Source of the DNA: Planctomycetales bacterium
GTDB taxonomy: Bacteria; Planctomycetota; Planctomycetia; Pirellulales; Lacipirellulaceae
Length of the DNA stretch: 64,000 nucleotides
NCBI GenBank assembly: GCA_020427155.1
Contig: JAGQOW010000001.1
Span: 1 to 64,000, forward strand
Direction: 5' to 3'
The notes below the pieces were generated by a model. That model was not told where the DNA came from and made no database searches. It worked only from the letters and a program-made list of their open reading frames with translations. The stretch's first letter is position 1. The number at the start of each line of letters is the position of its first letter. The position numbers were made by a program, and so were the translations under genes. Below, piece after piece: positions 55,118-63,706 of this stretch.

Positions 55118-57127
55118 TCAGGGCATGGCTGCTTTGTAGATGCCGCTCATGCCGGGGCTGAAACCATAGGGCCCGCGGGGACTGAAGGTGTAGCCGCGCA
55201 GCCGTTTGTTGAAGCCGTAAAACGAGTTGCGGTAGACGAGCCAGGTGTAAGGCTGGTCTTCCCACATCAGCTTGGTGATTTCGCCATAAAGCTCGCCGCG
55301 TTTCTCTCGATCAAACTCCTTTCTCGCTTGTTCAAAAAGCTTGTCAACTTCAGGGTTTGAGTAATTGCCGCTATTGCGCCCCGCGCCAGTGCCAAAGATG
55401 TTTGTCTGTGTATCGGGGTCGGCTCCGGTGCCCCACACACCCATACTTGCTTGAAAAGCTTTTGTGCGATTCATTTCCACCCAGACAGTAAACTCGGTCG
55501 GTTTGATGAAGCATTCGATACCTATCTGGCTTAAACACTCCTTTAATAACGTGCCGACTTTGATGGCATCGGGTCGTTGATGCACAAGAAGGGTGAATTG
55601 AAATGGCACTCGGTTGCCATCGACCATCTTGTCGCGAATGCCATCGCCATCGCTGTCTTCCCAGCCTGCGGCATCGAGTAAATCTTCTGCTTTGTCGAGG
55701 TCTTGCTGATAAGGCTCCGGAGGATTCTCTTTGGGAAACATCCAGGAGGTTGGATGAAAGGTACCGCGACTTGGTTGATACAACCCATGAAATATCGTGT
55801 TTAACATTTCCTTGTAATCGAGGGCAAATGACATCGCCTGGCGAACTTGCTTGTCTTCGAAAAACGGAGTCTTGAAATTCCAGCAGATGTAATAGGAGTC
55901 CCACCCCAAAGCCGTGAGTTTGGTATTGTACTTGTAGAAATCGTCGTCATCGGTTTGGCTAATCCACTGTTCTGTGTCGATGCGGTGATCGTCGATTGTC
56001 CCTGCCTTGAGAGCTAGCAATGCAGTGTTGGGGTCTTCGATAACCTTGAATCGGATTTGTTTGAAATAGGGCTTCATTCGCACTTGCTTGCCCTGGTGCA
56101 TGTAAAACTCTTCTCGGCGCTCGACAACGAACTCCTGGCCTCTCACTCGTTTGACCAACTTGTATGCACCCCCAACAACCGGGTTGTCTTCCAATTTGGA
56201 ATGGTATGCGCTTCGTGACATCGTCGGGTCTTCCGCAAGTGAATCTTCGTAAATGTGTTTAGGAATAATGGGAAACAGCATGTTCCAGATGTTGGTCGCC
56301 AATGCTTCCTTATGGAAGATTACCAGAGTGCGGTCGTCATAAGCTTTAACGTAGCGCAACTCGATTGTCCCTGAACGAACTGCCGGAATCGGAACCGCAT
56401 CGGATAGTATCACTTTGAAGGAAAACTCGACATCATGGGCCGTAATGGGCCTTCCATCAGACCAAGTCAGGTCGTCTCGTAGAACCAACTTGTCCATGAG
56501 CCGATCTTTGCTTGTCTGCCAGGAGACGACGGAATCTTTGCTGGCAAATGGTGTAAAATGTCGATCGAAGCCGAACATTCCGATACCTGCCAAATCTGAA
56601 AACTCTCCATCCATCGCGGTGCTAAACAGCAGTGGATTTGTAGACTTCAAGTCACCTTGTGCTTCGCGTACGAAGGTCTCATCGAAATCGACGCCGGCAT
56701 GATCGGGTGGCGCCAGGCGGCCCAGCGTGTGAATCAGTTTTTCGTTGTCTGCTGGTGAGTTATTGCGTAGCGCCAAGGCCTCTTCGACCGAGAGTTGAGG
56801 TTCTCCCTGTTTGGCTTGCTCTTCGCGCATGAGTTCCATGCCGTCGAGCACCGGTTGCTCGATCCACTCGGCAGTCGCGTCGATTTCTTCGAGAGTGGGC
56901 GGCTCGAACGGTTCGAGCATGTCGCCGAGCACAAACGGTTTGACAGGCGCTGCCACTTCTGCTTCCTCGCCGGCCTCGTCGGCGCTGGTATCTGCGGTGG
57001 CCGCGCTGCCTTGCTTGGCGTCTTGTTCGGCTGGTGACGCCGATTCCTGTTTCGACGAGCAGCCGATCCAGGTGGGGCTCAAGCTCAGCATGGCCAGGAA
57101 TAGGGTTAGCACTATTGTGTTACGCAT
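55118..57127 (-). CDS. Peptide ABC transporter substrate-binding lipoprotein
   Basis: 669 residues. The lipobox WIGC (Cys23) marks a membrane-tethered lipoprotein. An acidic linker covers about 28-60; the binding domain (SBP_bac_5, DppA/OppA type) covers about 100-640, with LVLRDDLTWSDGRPITAHDVEFSFK and VRQAMSFALDYKEML as hallmarks. The protein is long for the family. First gene of the transporter operon, behind the promoter at 57241-57270. Confidence 0.94.
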   Translation of the reverse strand: MRNTIVLTLFLAMLSLSPTWIGCSSKQESASPAEQDAKQGSAATADTSADEAGEEAEVAAPVKPFVLGDMLEPFEPPTLEEIDATAEWIEQPVLDGMELMREEQAKQGEPQLSVEEALALRNNSPADNEKLIHTLGRLAPPDHAGVDFDETFVREAQGDLKSTNPLLFSTAMDGEFSDLAGIGMFGFDRHFTPFASKDSVVSWQTSKDRLMDKLVLRDDLTWSDGRPITAHDVEFSFKVILSDAVPIPAVRSGTIELRYVKAYDDRTLVIFHKEALATNIWNMLFPIIPKHIYEDSLAEDPTMSRSAYHSKLEDNPVVGGAYKLVKRVRGQEFVVERREEFYMHQGKQVRMKPYFKQIRFKVIEDPNTALLALKAGTIDDHRIDTEQWISQTDDDDFYKYNTKLTALGWDSYYICWNFKTPFFEDKQVRQAMSFALDYKEMLNTIFHGLYQPSRGTFHPTSWMFPKENPPEPYQQDLDKAEDLLDAAGWEDSDGDGIRDKMVDGNRVPFQFTLLVHQRPDAIKVGTLLKECLSQIGIECFIKPTEFTVWVEMNRTKAFQASMGVWGTGADPDTQTNIFGTGAGRNSGNYSNPEVDKLFEQARKEFDREKRGELYGEITKLMWEDQPYTWLVYRNSFYGFNKRLRGYTFSPRGPYGFSPGMSGIYKAAMP

Positions 57128-57240
57128 CGCTGGGTGAACCTCGCAAAACTCCCCGTCTGCTGTTGCTTTGTGGTGCGAGCCTGCGGGGAATGGGTAGGAT
57201 TTTGGCTAAGAATCAGTTTGGGCAAGCTGCCAGAGCGCGC

Positions 57241-57270
57241 ATCGTATCCCAATTCTCGCGCAAGGGTCAA
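57241..57270 (-). promoter_or_regulatory. Promoter of the peptide transporter operon
   Basis: On the minus strand TTGACC (57270-57265), an 18-bp spacer and TACGAT (57246-57241) lie about 114 bp before the binding-protein start. Confidence 0.55.
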
Positions 57271-57393
57271 TGACAGATGAGCGATGATAGCGACTCGTTA
57301 GCACTACTTGGGCGAGCTAGCAGCGTTGCGATTAGCTATCACCCGCCGCTGATCGATGGCAGACTGGTAAAGAATGTCTTCTGAAACCGAGCG

Positions 57394-57888
57394 TCAGTTG
57401 AGCGTGAATGTGTACTCAGTGAGCAGAACTTCAGAGACTAAGGGGACCTTCAAAACCCGATTGACTCGCAGCAAGATATTGCGACGAAACCGGGTGAGTC
57501 CAGGTTCCAGGTAGTCTGTCGTTTCCGACAGTCGGGCGGCAACGATCACCTGGTCGCGCAGGCGGTGTTTCCAATGTTCGAGCTGTTCCAGTGTGAGTTT
57601 GTCGACCGATCGATCCATTGCCAGGAAAATAGTAAAAGAGACCTTTGCCGTCTCGTTGCGAGTCGGACGGTGGTCTTTCACCTGAAATGTTCCTAGCTCG
57701 ATGGTGGGATGTGCTGCTTCTGCTTCCGCGGCTTGCTCTGCGGCCTCGTCGCCTTCAGCCGCTTGTTGGGCCATTGCCGGAGAACACAGCGCCGCGCCGA
57801 CAAGTGCGATCGCCAAGACCAGCAGACGCGGAATGGTCAGCCGCGCTGGCCACCTAGGCAGACTCACTTGCGAAGCGTATCGCACCAT
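57394..57888 (-). CDS. FliL-like exported protein
   Basis: 164 residues from the ATG at 57888, which overlaps the upstream stop (TGATG); an upstream ATG at 57903 adds five residues. A signal peptide (about 1-40) is followed by an Ala/Glu-rich linker and a domain (about 65-164) that resembles FliL: IELGTFQV, then RLRDQVIVAAR and a closing VPLVSEVLLTEYTFTLN. FliL binds the flagellar stator in other bacteria, but no flagellar genes lie near. The resemblance is by eye. Confidence 0.7.
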   Translation of the reverse strand: MVRYASQVSLPRWPARLTIPRLLVLAIALVGAALCSPAMAQQAAEGDEAAEQAAEAEAAHPTIELGTFQVKDHRPTRNETAKVSFTIFLAMDRSVDKLTLEQLEHWKHRLRDQVIVAARLSETTDYLEPGLTRFRRNILLRVNRVLKVPLVSEVLLTEYTFTLN

Positions 57889-58364
57889 CAAATGGGCTCC
57901 CATTGGAAGTCGTCAAAGAATATTTGGCGAACGCGGTTTTCACCCAACAGCGGTCGGATTGTATCGATCACCTTCGATCGCAAAGCTGCCCAACGGTTGT
58001 CTGAGAGCTCGTCGATCGAAGCTTTGCGAAAGACCGTGATAATTGCATCGTCCAGCATTCCTCGGTGTCTTTCGCAGGCAGCAAGAATTGCCGATTCATC
58101 GTCGTGAGCAGCCCCGGCGTAAAGCCTGAAACGGACCTGTACCCAAACGGGCTCTGTCTCGCGACCTGAGGAGTTTTGGTGGCGGGCAGCGCAAGAGAAG
58201 CGGTAGCTGCCAATCTCGACCTCGGTGACTGATTCCTTGGGCGCATCCAACTCCAGTTCTTCCAAGTAGTCGTCGAGTTGGACTTGCTCTTCGCCGCCAC
58301 ATCCAGAGAGCGCAAGGACAGCCAAGAGAACGATCGTGCAGCAGGTTTTATAGGGGTCGATCAT
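57888..58364 (-). CDS. FliL-like lipoprotein
   Basis: 158 residues. The lipobox LSGC (Cys22) gives a lipoprotein. Residues about 45-158 have the same layout as the two neighbours: an early strand EIGSYRF, a helix RHRGMLDDAIITVFRKAS, then LRSKVIDTIRPLLGENRVRQIFFDDF. This matches FliL-type domains in layout. It is coupled to the next gene by a TGATG overlap. Confidence 0.7.
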   Translation of the reverse strand: MIDPYKTCCTIVLLAVLALSGCGGEEQVQLDDYLEELELDAPKESVTEVEIGSYRFSCAARHQNSSGRETEPVWVQVRFRLYAGAAHDDESAILAACERHRGMLDDAIITVFRKASIDELSDNRWAALRSKVIDTIRPLLGENRVRQIFFDDFQWEPI

Positions 58365-58590
58365 GGTCTCGGCTCAGCTTGCCGCATTGGCCGCAGTCGA
58401 TCAATTCTTGCGGTTTCTGTCAGCTCGTTGTTTCTCCAGAAAAAGCATAGGCTAAGCATTCCGCGGCGTAGCGACCTATATTCCTAGAGAGCTTGTTTGC
58501 CGACAGGACTAGTACGCCTGAATGTACCGTTTATGACGGCTTAAACGAATCGCCTGGCTCGGATCACACCGCCTCGGTCCCAGAAGTAAC

Positions 58591-59055
58591 ATGAACCTAG
58601 CCGCTAGTAGAAACCGTGCCGGCCTATGTGCGTGGCAGCCAGTATGTCTGGTGCTCGCCATATTGCTTTGCGAAGGCTGCTTCAATGCCGAAGCGCTGAT
58701 CGAATCACGGCGTGCATTCGCAATTCGCGCCCGGCTGGAAGAAGTCGATTTGGGCAAGTTCGTGATTACTCTGCCTCAACCGGCCGACACCGTAGAAGCT
58801 GCAGAAATCTATTTCCATGTTTTTGGACAGGTTGCCAACCGCGATGTACACAAGGTGGAGGAATTGCTGATATCCCTGGGGCCCGAGTTGCGCCACCGCC
58901 TGCTGCTCGCCACGCGGCAGCTAACCGTGGAAGATATCCAGGACCCGCCGCTCACGGCGTTGCGAACTCGCATTGCAGAGGTGGTTAATGAAACTTTGCC
59001 GGACGAGCCGCTCCAGTCGGTCGGGTTCTATCAATTTCGGTACTCGAACCTGTAG
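58591..59055 (+). CDS. FliL-like lipoprotein, divergent copy
   Basis: 154 residues. The lipobox LCEGC (Cys30) is followed by a domain (about 50-154) with EVDLGKFVITLP, a helix ELRHRLLLATRQLTVEDI and the closing LRTRIAEVVNETLPDEPLQSVGFYQFRY, again the FliL-type order of strand, helix, helix and final strand. It is divergent from the other two copies, 226 bp away, and lies 66 bp before the next gene. Confidence 0.7.
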   Translation: MNLAASRNRAGLCAWQPVCLVLAILLCEGCFNAEALIESRRAFAIRARLEEVDLGKFVITLPQPADTVEAAEIYFHVFGQVANRDVHKVEELLISLGPELRHRLLLATRQLTVEDIQDPPLTALRTRIAEVVNETLPDEPLQSVGFYQFRYSNL

Positions 59056-59121
59056 AGCCAGTGCGCTTGAAGCTGTAGACTGAGGGAATCGAAGTCCACA
59101 GGAGAAAGCTGCGGCGAAACC

Positions 59122-60264
59122 ATGTTCGACGAAATTGCTTCTTTGTCCCACGAACCCGACCGCATGTTTAGCCAGGCGGCTAAGCGGCTTGCCGAGGAGG
59201 GACGATACCACCAGTTGTTCGAGTTGCGGTTGGTGCAACGACGGTTCGAGTTGGGAATATCGTTGGGCCAGGACTTGCCGTTGGACGAGTTGGAAGATTC
59301 GTTGCGTGTGCGGCTTGAGGATGCGTACCTCGAGGCGTGCCGTGAAGTCGGCCAGTTGATGCTCGAGGCAGGCAAAATACGAGACGCCTGGACTTATTTG
59401 CGCCCAGCAGGCGACAAGGCGACGATGCGTCGCCGGCTCGAGTGCGTCGTGCCAACTGAGGATTCGGCAGACGAACTGATCGCCCTGGCTTTGCACGAGG
59501 GCATCGATCCCGAGCGGGGATTCGCCTGGCTTCTGGCTCAGCGCGGCACATGCAATGCAATTACCGAACTGGAAGGCATTTGCGGCAGCCTGCCGATTAC
59601 TGATCAAATCGCGTGTGCCACCGTCTTGGTGAGACACATGCACGACGAGCTGTTGGGCAACCTGAAAGGGCATCTTCAGCGGTTGAAACAGCCGCCGCCA
59701 GAGACCCATTCGATTGTCGAATTGCTTGCCGCTCATCCCGAACTGCTGGACGAAGGCGCCTACCATGTCGACACCTCGCATCTCGCCACCTCGGTGCGCT
59801 TCGCCCGCCTGCTGACCGAGCCAAAGTTTCTTCGGCTGGCCATCGAATTGGCAGAGTATGGCCGCCGATTGGCCCGCGATCTGCAGTATCCCGACCACCC
59901 CCCCTTCGAGGACACGTATCCTACGCACTTGTTACTCTTTAGGGCGACGCTTGGCGAAGAGGTTGAATCAGCGCTGGAGTTTTTTTCTGAACAAGCCCAA
60001 TCGGCAGAGGTTGAGCTAGAGGGAACCGGAGCGCTGGAAACCTATCTCATCCTGCTGGAGCGAACCGGTCGCTCGGGGGAGGCGCTCGATGAGTATGCGA
60101 AACTAGTGCCTGCCGATTGTGCGCTTTCGCACCATGCCCCCACACTTGTCCACCTGGCCCAGCTCAGCAATCGGTGGGATCGATACCTGGAGATTTGCCA
60201 GCAGCGCAATGATGTGGTTGGCTTTGCTGCGGGCCAGATCTCAAAAAATCGAAAGAGCCCCTAG
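59122..60264 (+). CDS. Conserved hypothetical protein, mostly helical
   Basis: 380 residues, no signal peptide, so cytoplasmic. The protein is rich in Leu, Glu and Arg and looks like an all-helical repeat fold; ALETYLILLERTGRSGEALDEYAKL near residues 310-335 and LSNRWDRYLEICQQRNDVVGFAAGQI at the end resemble TPR units. I prefer this strand over the minus frame 58921-59928 because of its start context and composition. It is convergent with the anti-sigma gene, 26 bp apart. Confidence 0.75.
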   Translation: MFDEIASLSHEPDRMFSQAAKRLAEEGRYHQLFELRLVQRRFELGISLGQDLPLDELEDSLRVRLEDAYLEACREVGQLMLEAGKIRDAWTYLRPAGDKATMRRRLECVVPTEDSADELIALALHEGIDPERGFAWLLAQRGTCNAITELEGICGSLPITDQIACATVLVRHMHDELLGNLKGHLQRLKQPPPETHSIVELLAAHPELLDEGAYHVDTSHLATSVRFARLLTEPKFLRLAIELAEYGRRLARDLQYPDHPPFEDTYPTHLLLFRATLGEEVESALEFFSEQAQSAEVELEGTGALETYLILLERTGRSGEALDEYAKLVPADCALSHHAPTLVHLAQLSNRWDRYLEICQQRNDVVGFAAGQISKNRKSP

Positions 60265-60290
60265 CTGCTAGGTTGACTCAGAAGACCAGA

Positions 60291-61835
60291 TCAAGGGCGC
60301 TCGACTGGCGGGGGGCGATCTTCCTCGGGCCCTGGAAAGCCGAGTGGCAATTCGCGAGGACGTCGGTCGGGTGGCCCGGGACGACCGTCGCGGAATTCTC
60401 GCGGCCGTTGCCAGGCTCCTCGTCGCCCCCCCTCGCCGGGTCGCGGAGGAGGGCCCGGCCCCAGCGGCGGGCGGAAGTCTCGAACAATGAACTCTTCCAA
60501 GTCTTCGCGGGGCACGCCGCCCAAGTACCTGCGCTTGAGTTCTTGCTGCATCTTATCGCGCGGAAGTGCCAAAAGTCTTTCGATCGTCGCGGCGTCGAGT
60601 TCTTCGGTAAAATAATCTTCCAGTTCCTTTTCAGAAACCTCTTGGGAAGAACGTCGCCCCGATCGCATCCGGCCAGAATTTTCCTGCTCGGCGGCTTGCC
60701 AAATCCAGATGCCAAACCGCTGCCGTTTCTCTTCGGGAGGCAAGTTGAGAAATGCTTGCAGTTTGTCTTCGGGGATCGCATCTTGCAAAAGCAGGCGCAG
60801 CTGCTCGGCGTCTCCACGCGATTCGAGCAGCAAGCGAAACATCAAGTATCTTGCTCTTCTGCCACCGGAAGTTGCGTCGTACATTTCGCGGTCATGGCTC
60901 GACATACGAGCCAAGATCTCTTGCTTCTTCTCATCCAGGCGAGGCTTCACCGCCAGGAAGAACGTCTGGAGTTCTTGAGGCGTCAGGTCGAGCGACTTGT
61001 TGACGGCCTGCCGACGAAGCAGCTCGTCGACTCGCTTGGCCCGTTCGCCGGCGGGCAATTCGCGCAGCTCGTATTGTTCGCTGGCCGGTAGCGTGTTCAA
61101 CCAGCGTTGATACTGCAACATGGTCTTTCGCAATTGTTCTGCATCTTCAGCCGTACTGATCTTCAGATGCAATTGGCGTAGCTGCTGCTGGCGTGTCTCG
61201 GGCAGCGAACGAAAACGATTATACTTGGCACGCAAGGCGACCCGTTCTTCCGCGGCGATACCTTCCAGCCAGCTGCTGCGATTCTCAAGCGAGGAGATCA
61301 ATGTCAGCTGGTGCACTGCAGCAGCGAGTTCATCGGTTTCGGCAGACCAGAAATCGTCGAGCTGTTTAGGATTCAACTGCCTGAGAAACTCGATTTCCTG
61401 AAACTGGGAATACGCTTCGATATTCTGAATGACCGGAAGATCGGCCAATAGCGCTCGATTAGGATTCTGCCATCCAAACCGAAACACCAGGCCGCTGAGC
61501 AATGCCGCCGAGGCGATCAGAACCGCAATCCTGACGCTGCGTCTGCGCTGCTGAACGGGAATCGCCTGGGTCTGCTCATCGACTTCGCGACGGGCCGTAT
61601 CGATCACCATTTCTAACGTCGTCTTGGCGAACCGGTCCTCTACCGTCGTGAGTGGAAGCTGATCCAGTGCTGACCAAGCCCGGTCGATGCTTTGCAACTC
61701 TTGTCGAAACTCGTTGTCCGCGGCGAGCCGTTCTTCAACCTGGAGGCTTTCTTCGGCCGACAGTTCGCCATCGAGATACGAGACGATTTGTTCCAATCGC
61801 TCCGGCGCTTTCGAAGTTGGCTGATAAGGTCTCAT
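60291..61835 (-). CDS. Anti-sigma-factor-like membrane protein with large C-terminal domain
   Basis: 514 residues from the ATG at 61835, 13 bp after the sigma factor gene; the frame from 61925 would overlap that gene and is rejected. Residues about 10-50 (ERLEQIVSYLDGELSAEE) match the cytoplasmic part of anti-sigma factors, without the usual zinc HCC motif. A membrane helix lies at about 106-125. The outer part (about 130-440) is helical and contains repeated LR/LQ patterns; the tail (about 455-514) is rich in Pro, Gly and Arg. Confidence 0.82.
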   Translation of the reverse strand: MRPYQPTSKAPERLEQIVSYLDGELSAEESLQVEERLAADNEFRQELQSIDRAWSALDQLPLTTVEDRFAKTTLEMVIDTARREVDEQTQAIPVQQRRRSVRIAVLIASAALLSGLVFRFGWQNPNRALLADLPVIQNIEAYSQFQEIEFLRQLNPKQLDDFWSAETDELAAAVHQLTLISSLENRSSWLEGIAAEERVALRAKYNRFRSLPETRQQQLRQLHLKISTAEDAEQLRKTMLQYQRWLNTLPASEQYELRELPAGERAKRVDELLRRQAVNKSLDLTPQELQTFFLAVKPRLDEKKQEILARMSSHDREMYDATSGGRRARYLMFRLLLESRGDAEQLRLLLQDAIPEDKLQAFLNLPPEEKRQRFGIWIWQAAEQENSGRMRSGRRSSQEVSEKELEDYFTEELDAATIERLLALPRDKMQQELKRRYLGGVPREDLEEFIVRDFRPPLGPGPPPRPGEGGRRGAWQRPREFRDGRPGPPDRRPRELPLGFPGPEEDRPPPVERP

Positions 61836-61848
61836 AGCAATTGCCCAG

Positions 61849-62502
61849 TCAAGGGGTCTCCTCGAGAACCTCAACTTTGGTCCCTTGCTGGAGGTAAGGG
61901 TCGAGGACGTCGCGCAAATTTGCACGGGCTCGAGACAGGAGCGATTTGACGGCAGACGGGCTCAAGTCCATGACGTCGGCAATCTCTTCGTAACTCAAGT
62001 GTTCGAATTTGTTGAGAAGCACAGCCATGCGCTGCCGCTCGTTGAGGGCGGCGACCGCAATCTTTACCACCTCGCGCAGCTCTGCCTTGTCGAGCTGGCG
62101 AGTCGGCATCAAGCCGCTAGCTTCCAGAGCGGTGATGTCAATGGGATTGCCTGACATTTCGCCGCTCTCACGACGCACAAGATTGACTTCCCGGCGACGC
62201 GCCAAGCCACGCAATGCATTAGACGCGACATTGTGCGCAATTGTGTACAACCACGTAGAAAACTTGGAACCGGGCACATATCGGCCGCGTGATCGGTACA
62301 CACGCAGGAAAGTTTCCTGTGCCAGGTCTTCTGCCATATCGCGCCGTCCTGCCAGGTGAGTCATGAGCCGCACAAGGCGATCTTGGTAGCGGCGCATCAG
62401 TTCCTCAAACGCACCGGCGTCGTCGTCGCGCACCTTCAGCATCAGGCGCACGTCGGGATCTTGCGCCGTATACCGCTGAGCGGTGGAGTCGCTAATGGCC
62501 AA
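61849..62502 (-). CDS. ECF-type RNA polymerase sigma factor
   Basis: 217 residues from TTG 62502, with GGAG about 7 bp upstream. Region 2 (about 25-95) holds ELMRRYQDRLVRLMTHLAG and AEDLAQETFLRVYRSRGRY, and region 4 (about 145-200) holds LNERQRMAVLLNKFEHLSYEEIADVMDLSPSAVKSLLSRARANL, which reads the -35 element. Its partner anti-sigma-like gene follows 13 bp downstream, the usual pairing. The promoter and targets are not visible. Confidence 0.95.
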   Translation of the reverse strand: MAISDSTAQRYTAQDPDVRLMLKVRDDDAGAFEELMRRYQDRLVRLMTHLAGRRDMAEDLAQETFLRVYRSRGRYVPGSKFSTWLYTIAHNVASNALRGLARRREVNLVRRESGEMSGNPIDITALEASGLMPTRQLDKAELREVVKIAVAALNERQRMAVLLNKFEHLSYEEIADVMDLSPSAVKSLLSRARANLRDVLDPYLQQGTKVEVLEETP

Positions 62503-62676
62503 CCGTCTTCTCCGCAGAACCTATTGGTGCGTCGGGGCAAACCGAGCCTTTAGTCTACGCCCGCTGCTCCTCTCGTGCCAGGGAAACCCTCTCCTGGGTC
62601 GACCTGGTTCGAGGCCTACGGTGTACAACCCCGGGGCTCGCATGAAGTTCCGCGCATTGCGTGGCGCGACAGTCGC

Positions 62677-63438
62677 TCAAAGCAGGCTTTCCAGCAGGAG
62701 TCGCATCTTTCGCAATTCGGATCGATGATCAACGTCCTCGACGGGCATGATGTGGGCGCAGAGCGCTCGCTTGTAGTTTTCTGCGGCCAGCTGCGAGATC
62801 AGCTTACCGTAGTCGACTTCGCCTTGTCCAACTTGCACGTGCAATTCGCTCTTGTTGGCGTCGCGCAGATGCAAGTGGTAGACATAGGGAATCACCTTGG
62901 AAAAATCCCGTCCTTGCCGGGGGCCGGCGATGTAGTGGCTCGGGTCAAGCGCAAGACCCAAACCTTTGACATGATCGCACAAGACGACTGCCGTATCTGG
63001 ATCCTCGGTCATGCAACCGATTTGGGTTTTGAGTGCAACGAGGCACCCTTCGAGAGCAGCAATCCGTACCAGTTCCTGAAGCCGTTCGATTTCTGCGTTG
63101 AAAGGAGTTCCGAGTTCGGCGGCTGGAACAACCAGGGGCACCACTTTGAGCGATTTGGCCAATCTACAACAGGCGGCGAATTGTTCGAAGTATAGATCTC
63201 CGTCAGCCTTCTGGTCGACACTGAGCGCTACGATGTTCAGACGACAAGTGTCGCGACAGACGTTCAGTGCTTGCTCGGGTTCGGCAAGAACAGTTGAGGG
63301 TTGCACCCAGGTGGGTCCCTCTTCGTGGATTGCCAACTCGATCGAGGAGAATTCGAGATCCACCAGGAGGGAGGCGATTTCTTCTCGGGGTACTTCTGGG
63401 AAACACTCAGTCGACGAACAGACTATCAACGCCCTCAC
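62677..63438 (-). CDS. TIM-barrel sugar phosphate isomerase/epimerase-like protein
   Basis: 253 residues from GTG 63438. AAAGGAG abuts this codon too closely, so TTG 63429 (giving 250 residues) may be the true start. The pattern is that of the xylose isomerase-like TIM barrel superfamily, with metal-site segments VALKTQIGC (near 130), LALDPSHY (near 163) and HLHLRDANKSELHVQVGQGEVDY (near 193-216). The substrate cannot be told from sequence. No pathway neighbours. Confidence 0.85.
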   Translation of the reverse strand: MRALIVCSSTECFPEVPREEIASLLVDLEFSSIELAIHEEGPTWVQPSTVLAEPEQALNVCRDTCRLNIVALSVDQKADGDLYFEQFAACCRLAKSLKVVPLVVPAAELGTPFNAEIERLQELVRIAALEGCLVALKTQIGCMTEDPDTAVVLCDHVKGLGLALDPSHYIAGPRQGRDFSKVIPYVYHLHLRDANKSELHVQVGQGEVDYGKLISQLAAENYKRALCAHIMPVEDVDHRSELRKMRLLLESLL

Positions 63439-63706
63439 TCCTTTAGAAATGAGCTCTTTTGCGAGCTCCCGCTGCGGGTAATCAGGTCTACTTTAGCGGC
63501 AATCGTGGTTCAGAAGCAACACCATGGCCTGGCAAGGGACCGTCGTTGTCCTCCGCCGTTTGGCCAGTAGAATGGCAGGTACAACGCAGCATCGCGGTTT
63601 CCTGCGGCCCTTTGTTCAGGCCGCTCGTGCCAGATGTTGCTCATGCTTGCAATTCCTCTGGCCGCCAGACTTGTTGCCTCACGCAGATCTCCCCGGAGTA
63701 CCTCCG

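Noticed and set aside
58921-59928. Minus-strand open frame of 335 codons
   Set aside because: It overlaps the end of the FliL-like gene and most of the helical protein at 59122-60264, whose composition and start context are better.
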